The notes beneath the pieces were generated by a model that saw only the letters and a program-made list of their open reading frames with translations, was not told the origin of the DNA and made no database searches. A program made the translations under genes and the position numbers. Positions 45,585 to 48,466 of a DNA stretch of 48,466 bases are shown piece after piece. This stretch comes from Manganibacter manganicus. Its GTDB lineage: Bacteria; Pseudomonadota; Alphaproteobacteria; Rhizobiales; Rhizobiaceae. The stretch covers positions 22,357 through 70,822 of the forward strand of contig NZ_MDET01000021.1 in the NCBI RefSeq assembly GCF_002075885.1, read 5' to 3'. Every line of letters starts with the position of its first letter. The first letter of the stretch is position 1.

Positions 45585-46478
45585 ATGACGACGGTAATCG
45601 ATGGCAAGGCTGTTGCCGCTGATGTCGTTTCGAAGGTCCGCGCCGCGGCCGAGAAGCTGACCGCCGACACGGGCGTCGTGCCCGGTATCGCGGTGGTCAT
45701 TGTCGGCGAGGATCCGGCGAGCAAGGTCTATGTCGCCTCGAAGGGCAAGAAGGCCAGGGAATGCGGTTTCCATTCCGTCGAGCACAAGCTGCCGGCGGAG
45801 ACGAGGCAGGCCGATCTGGTGGCGCTGATCGAGAAACTGAATGCCGACCCGGCCATTCACGGCATCCTGGTGCAGTTGCCTCTGCCCGACCATATCGACG
45901 CCGGCCGCATCATCCAGACCATTTCTCCTGACAAGGATGTCGACGGTTTCCACTTCATCAATGTCGGCAAGCTCGGCACCGGCGAACTCGACACGGCGTT
46001 TGTGCCTTGTACTCCAGCCGGCTCGATGCTTTTGATCGAGCGTGTGCTCGGCCGGGACCTTTCGGGTCTCAACGCCGTGGTGGTCGGACGCTCCAACATC
46101 GTCGGCAAGCCGATGGCCAATCTGCTGCTCGCGGCAAACGCCACCGTCACGGTGGCGCATAGCCGCACCAAGAACCTGCCCGATGTCTGCCGGGCCGCCG
46201 ATATCGTGGTGGCGGCGGTCGGCCGGCCGGAAATGATCAAGGGCGACTGGATCAAGCCTGGCGCGACCGTCATCGATGTCGGCATCAACCGGCTTGAGGC
46301 CGGCGCCGACGGCAAGTCGAAACTGGTCGGCGACGTCGACTATGCGGGCGCCTCGGAGCGCGCCGGAGCGATCACGCCGGTGCCTGGCGGCGTCGGGCCG
46401 ATGACCATCGCGCTTTTGATGGCGAACACGATGACCTCCGCATATCGCGCGGCCGACCGGAAGCCGCCGCGCCTTTAA
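45585..46478 (+). CDS. folD: Bifunctional methylene-THF dehydrogenase / methenyl-THF cyclohydrolase
   Basis: A 297-residue FolD. It interconverts methylene-, methenyl- and formyl-tetrahydrofolate with NADP. The family motifs [19 protein letters not shown] (with catalytic lysine), [42 protein letters not shown] and [11 protein letters not shown] are all present. The ATG at 45585 is preferred, with gggagg about 11 bases upstream; the frame is open farther upstream but that part is not FolD-like. With fhs downstream it connects methylene-THF from amine demethylation to formate. Confidence 0.95.
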   Translation: MTTVIDGKAVAADVVSKVRAAAEKLTADTGVVPGIAVVIVGEDPASKVYVASKGKKARECGFHSVEHKLPAETRQADLVALIEKLNADPAIHGILVQLPLPDHIDAGRIIQTISPDKDVDGFHFINVGKLGTGELDTAFVPCTPAGSMLLIERVLGRDLSGLNAVVVGRSNIVGKPMANLLLAANATVTVAHSRTKNLPDVCRAADIVVAAVGRPEMIKGDWIKPGATVIDVGINRLEAGADGKSKLVGDVDYAGASERAGAITPVPGGVGPMTIALLMANTMTSAYRAADRKPPRL

Positions 46479-46560
46479 CACCTGCTGGCCCGGCAGCGCC
46501 GCCGGGCACCGATACCACGCCGATCCTCATTCAATCGAAACACTGCTAGGGAAGACAGTC

Positions 46561-48240
46561 ATGGCGGAATTCAAGAGCGACATCGAGATAGCGCGCGCAG
46601 CGAAGAAGAAGCCGATCCAGGAGATTGGGGCGAAGATCGGGATATCGGACGAGCATTTGCTGCCTTACGGACACGACAAGGCGAAGGTTTCGGCTGATTT
46701 CATCAGATCGGTGCAGGGCAAGCCGGATGGCAAGCTGATCCTTGTGACGGCGATCAACCCGACGCCTGCGGGCGAGGGCAAGACGACGACGACGGTTGGG
46801 CTTGGCGACGGGCTGAACCGGATCGGCAAGAAGGCCGTGATCTGCATTCGCGAGGCCTCGCTCGGGCCGAACTTCGGCATGAAGGGCGGTGCGGCCGGCG
46901 GCGGCTATGCCCAGGTCGTGCCAATGGACGACATGAATTTGCACTTCACCGGCGACTTCCACGCCATCACCTCGGCCCACAACCTGCTTTCGGCGCTGCT
47001 CGACAACCACATCTATTGGGGCAACGAGCTTGGCATCGACACGCGCCGGGTGACGTGGCGGCGGGTGATGGACATGAACGACCGGGCGCTGCGCCAGATC
47101 GTGTGCTCGCTGGGCGGGGTGGCCAACGGCTATCCGCGCGAGGCCGGCTTCGACATCACGGTTGCCTCCGAAGTGATGGCGATCCTGTGCCTGTCGCGCG
47201 ATTTGAAGGATCTGGAAAAGCGGCTCGGCGACATCATCGTGGCCTATCGGCGCGACAAGACGCCGGTGTTCGCGCGTGACCTCAAGGCGCCGGGCGCGAT
47301 GGCGGTTCTGCTCAAGGACGCGCTTCAGCCGAACCTTGTGCAGACGCTGGAGAACAACCCGGCCTTCGTGCATGGCGGCCCGTTCGCCAATATCGCCCAT
47401 GGCTGCAACTCGGTGATGGCCACGACCACGGCGCTGAAGCTTGGCGAATATGTGGTGACGGAGGCCGGCTTCGGCGCCGACCTGGGTGCGGAGAAGTTTT
47501 TTGACATCAAGTGCCGCAAGGCGGGGCTGAAGCCGGCGGCGGCGGTCATCGTGGCGACGGTTCGCGCCATGAAGATGAATGGCGGGGTCAAGAAGGACGA
47601 TCTGGGTGCGGAGAATGTCGAGGCGGTGAAGAAGGGCTGCCCGAACCTTGGCCGCCATATCGAGAACGTGCACGAGTTCGGCGTGCCCGTGGTGGTGGCG
47701 ATCAACCACTTCCATTCCGACACCGATGCCGAGATCAAGGCGCTGCAGGATTACGTCAAGACGCTCAATGCCGACGCGATCGTGTGCAGGCACTGGGCCA
47801 ATGGCTCGGCGGGCGCCGAAGATCTGGCCAAGAAGGTTGTGCAGCTTGCCGAGTCGGGTGCTTCGCAGTTTTCGCCGCTTTATCCGGACGATCTGGGCCT
47901 GTTCGACAAGATCGACACCATCGTCAAGCGCGTCTATCGCGGCGAAGGCGCGATTGCCGACAAGAGCGTGCGCGACCAGTTGCACCAGTGGGAAAAGCAG
48001 GGTTACGGCAATCTGCCGATCTGCATGGCCAAGACGCAATATTCGTTCTCGACCGACCCGAACCTGCGCGGCGCGCCGACCGGCCATGTGGTGCCGGTGC
48101 GCGAGGTGCGGCTTTCGGCGGGTGCCGGCTTCGTGGTGGCGATCTGCGGCGAGATCATGACCATGCCGGGCCTGCCCTCGAAGCCGTCGTCGGAAAACAT
48201 CCGCCTCAACGCCGACGGCCAGATCGAAGGCCTGAGCTGA
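46561..48240 (+). CDS. fhs: Formate-tetrahydrofolate ligase (formyl-THF synthetase)
   Basis: A 559-residue enzyme of normal family length, called ftfL in methylotrophs. It interconverts formate, ATP and THF with 10-formyl-THF. The P-loop-like site [18 protein letters not shown] lies near residue 68; [34 protein letters not shown] and the C-terminal [12 protein letters not shown] are typical. It starts 82 bases after folD and probably shares its transcript. Depending on growth state it may run toward formate (energy) or toward formyl-THF (assimilation). Confidence 0.96.
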   Translation: MAEFKSDIEIARAAKKKPIQEIGAKIGISDEHLLPYGHDKAKVSADFIRSVQGKPDGKLILVTAINPTPAGEGKTTTTVGLGDGLNRIGKKAVICIREASLGPNFGMKGGAAGGGYAQVVPMDDMNLHFTGDFHAITSAHNLLSALLDNHIYWGNELGIDTRRVTWRRVMDMNDRALRQIVCSLGGVANGYPREAGFDITVASEVMAILCLSRDLKDLEKRLGDIIVAYRRDKTPVFARDLKAPGAMAVLLKDALQPNLVQTLENNPAFVHGGPFANIAHGCNSVMATTTALKLGEYVVTEAGFGADLGAEKFFDIKCRKAGLKPAAAVIVATVRAMKMNGGVKKDDLGAENVEAVKKGCPNLGRHIENVHEFGVPVVVAINHFHSDTDAEIKALQDYVKTLNADAIVCRHWANGSAGAEDLAKKVVQLAESGASQFSPLYPDDLGLFDKIDTIVKRVYRGEGAIADKSVRDQLHQWEKQGYGNLPICMAKTQYSFSTDPNLRGAPTGHVVPVREVRLSAGAGFVVAICGEIMTMPGLPSKPSSENIRLNADGQIEGLS

Positions 48241-48316
48241 GCGGCAAAGGTTCTGCAGATCCGGCGATGGGTCAAATCCCAACAATCGGATTGCAACAAT
48301 AGACCCAACAATAGCG

Positions 48317-48338
48317 AAAGGCGCCAATCGGCGCCTTT
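48317..48338 (+). terminator. Probable terminator after fhs
   Basis: AAAGGCGCC-aatc-GGCGCCTTT, a perfect 9-bp stem, lies 77 bases after the fhs stop. The T-run is poor (TTTCCTGCTTT), so efficiency is uncertain. Confidence 0.65.
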
Positions 48339-48431
48339 CCTGCTTTGGCACCCAGTTTTCTGGGCGTTGCCCCTCGATTTTCGGCCCTTCACGCGCCATC
48401 AAGGCACCACGCCACATCAGGGAGCCAACAA

Positions 48432-48466
48432 TTGAACAAAACAATCGAACGCATCACAGGCGATAC
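48432..48466 (+). CDS. Probable start of a gene cut by the window end
   Basis: AGGGAG (48419-48424) is followed seven bases later by a TTG that opens (M)NKTIERITGD before the window ends. Spacing and codons are plausible, but only eleven codons are visible and no family can be named. Confidence 0.35.
   Translation, partial: MNKTIERITGD

Noticed and set aside
46546..48444. Very long open frame on the minus strand opposite fhs
   Set aside because: It is the antisense shadow of a clear formate-tetrahydrofolate ligase gene; the composition (His/Arg/Gln/Ala rich) is typical of antisense frames in GC-rich genes.

Overview
The window is about 48.5 kb of GC-rich DNA, densely coding on both strands. 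It reads as a chromosomal C1 (methylotrophy) island from an alphaproteobacterium of the order Hyphomicrobiales. Gene content and the intergenic palindromic repeats suggest an Aminobacter/Mesorhizobium-like member of the Phyllobacteriaceae, but the genus is inference. No tRNA, rRNA, CRISPR array, transposase or phage gene was seen.

Left part (1-8.0 kb): a repeat-rich spacer, a LuxR-type regulator with a non-canonical receiver domain, then a tight serine-cycle operon: serine-glyoxylate aminotransferase (sgaA), malyl-CoA/beta-methylmalyl-CoA lyase, malate-CoA ligase (mtkA, mtkB) and a hydroxypyruvate reductase-type dehydrogenase.

7.5-14 kb: a minus-strand operon for dimethylamine oxidation. It holds a GcvT-like folate protein, DmmA, a flavin/[2Fe-2S] reductase, a DUF3445 haem N-demethylase subunit, and a group II truncated haemoglobin ahead of a terminator. 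Upstream lie a small unknown gene with its own terminator and an XRE-cupin regulator. Three similar TGCAA-type sites around this regulator look like its operators.

14-26 kb: a plus-strand methylamine operon for the N-methylglutamate pathway. It contains a possible 33-codon leader ORF coupled to an APC permease, a Usp-like protein, N-methylglutamate synthase (mgsABC), gamma-glutamylmethylamide synthetase (gmaS) and N-methylglutamate dehydrogenase (mgdABCD), and ends in a strong terminator.

26-40.6 kb: formate oxidation and its metal cofactor. An FDH1-type NAD-linked formate dehydrogenase (alpha subunit, and a fused NuoE-NuoF-like beta subunit) lies beside TusA, MoeA, FdhD, MobA, a MoeA fused to a periplasmic-binding-like domain, a third degenerate MoeA-like protein, a TupA/B/C-type tungstate transporter, and a DNA-binding protein carrying the same kind of binding domain. 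This arrangement suggests a tungsten-dependent enzyme.

40.6-48.5 kb: a second copy of the odd LuxR regulator, two tandem closely related APC permeases, then folD and formate-tetrahydrofolate ligase (fhs/ftfL). The window ends a few codons into a probable TTG-started gene.

Together the genes describe a nearly complete route. Dimethylamine is converted to methylamine, which enters gamma-glutamylmethylamide and N-methylglutamate. The released C1 unit goes to methylene-tetrahydrofolate, is oxidised through FolD and FtfL to formate, and formate dehydrogenase takes it to CO2 and NADH. The serine cycle assimilates carbon. Serine hydroxymethyltransferase, enolase, PEP carboxylase and a trimethylamine mono-oxygenase are not in the window.
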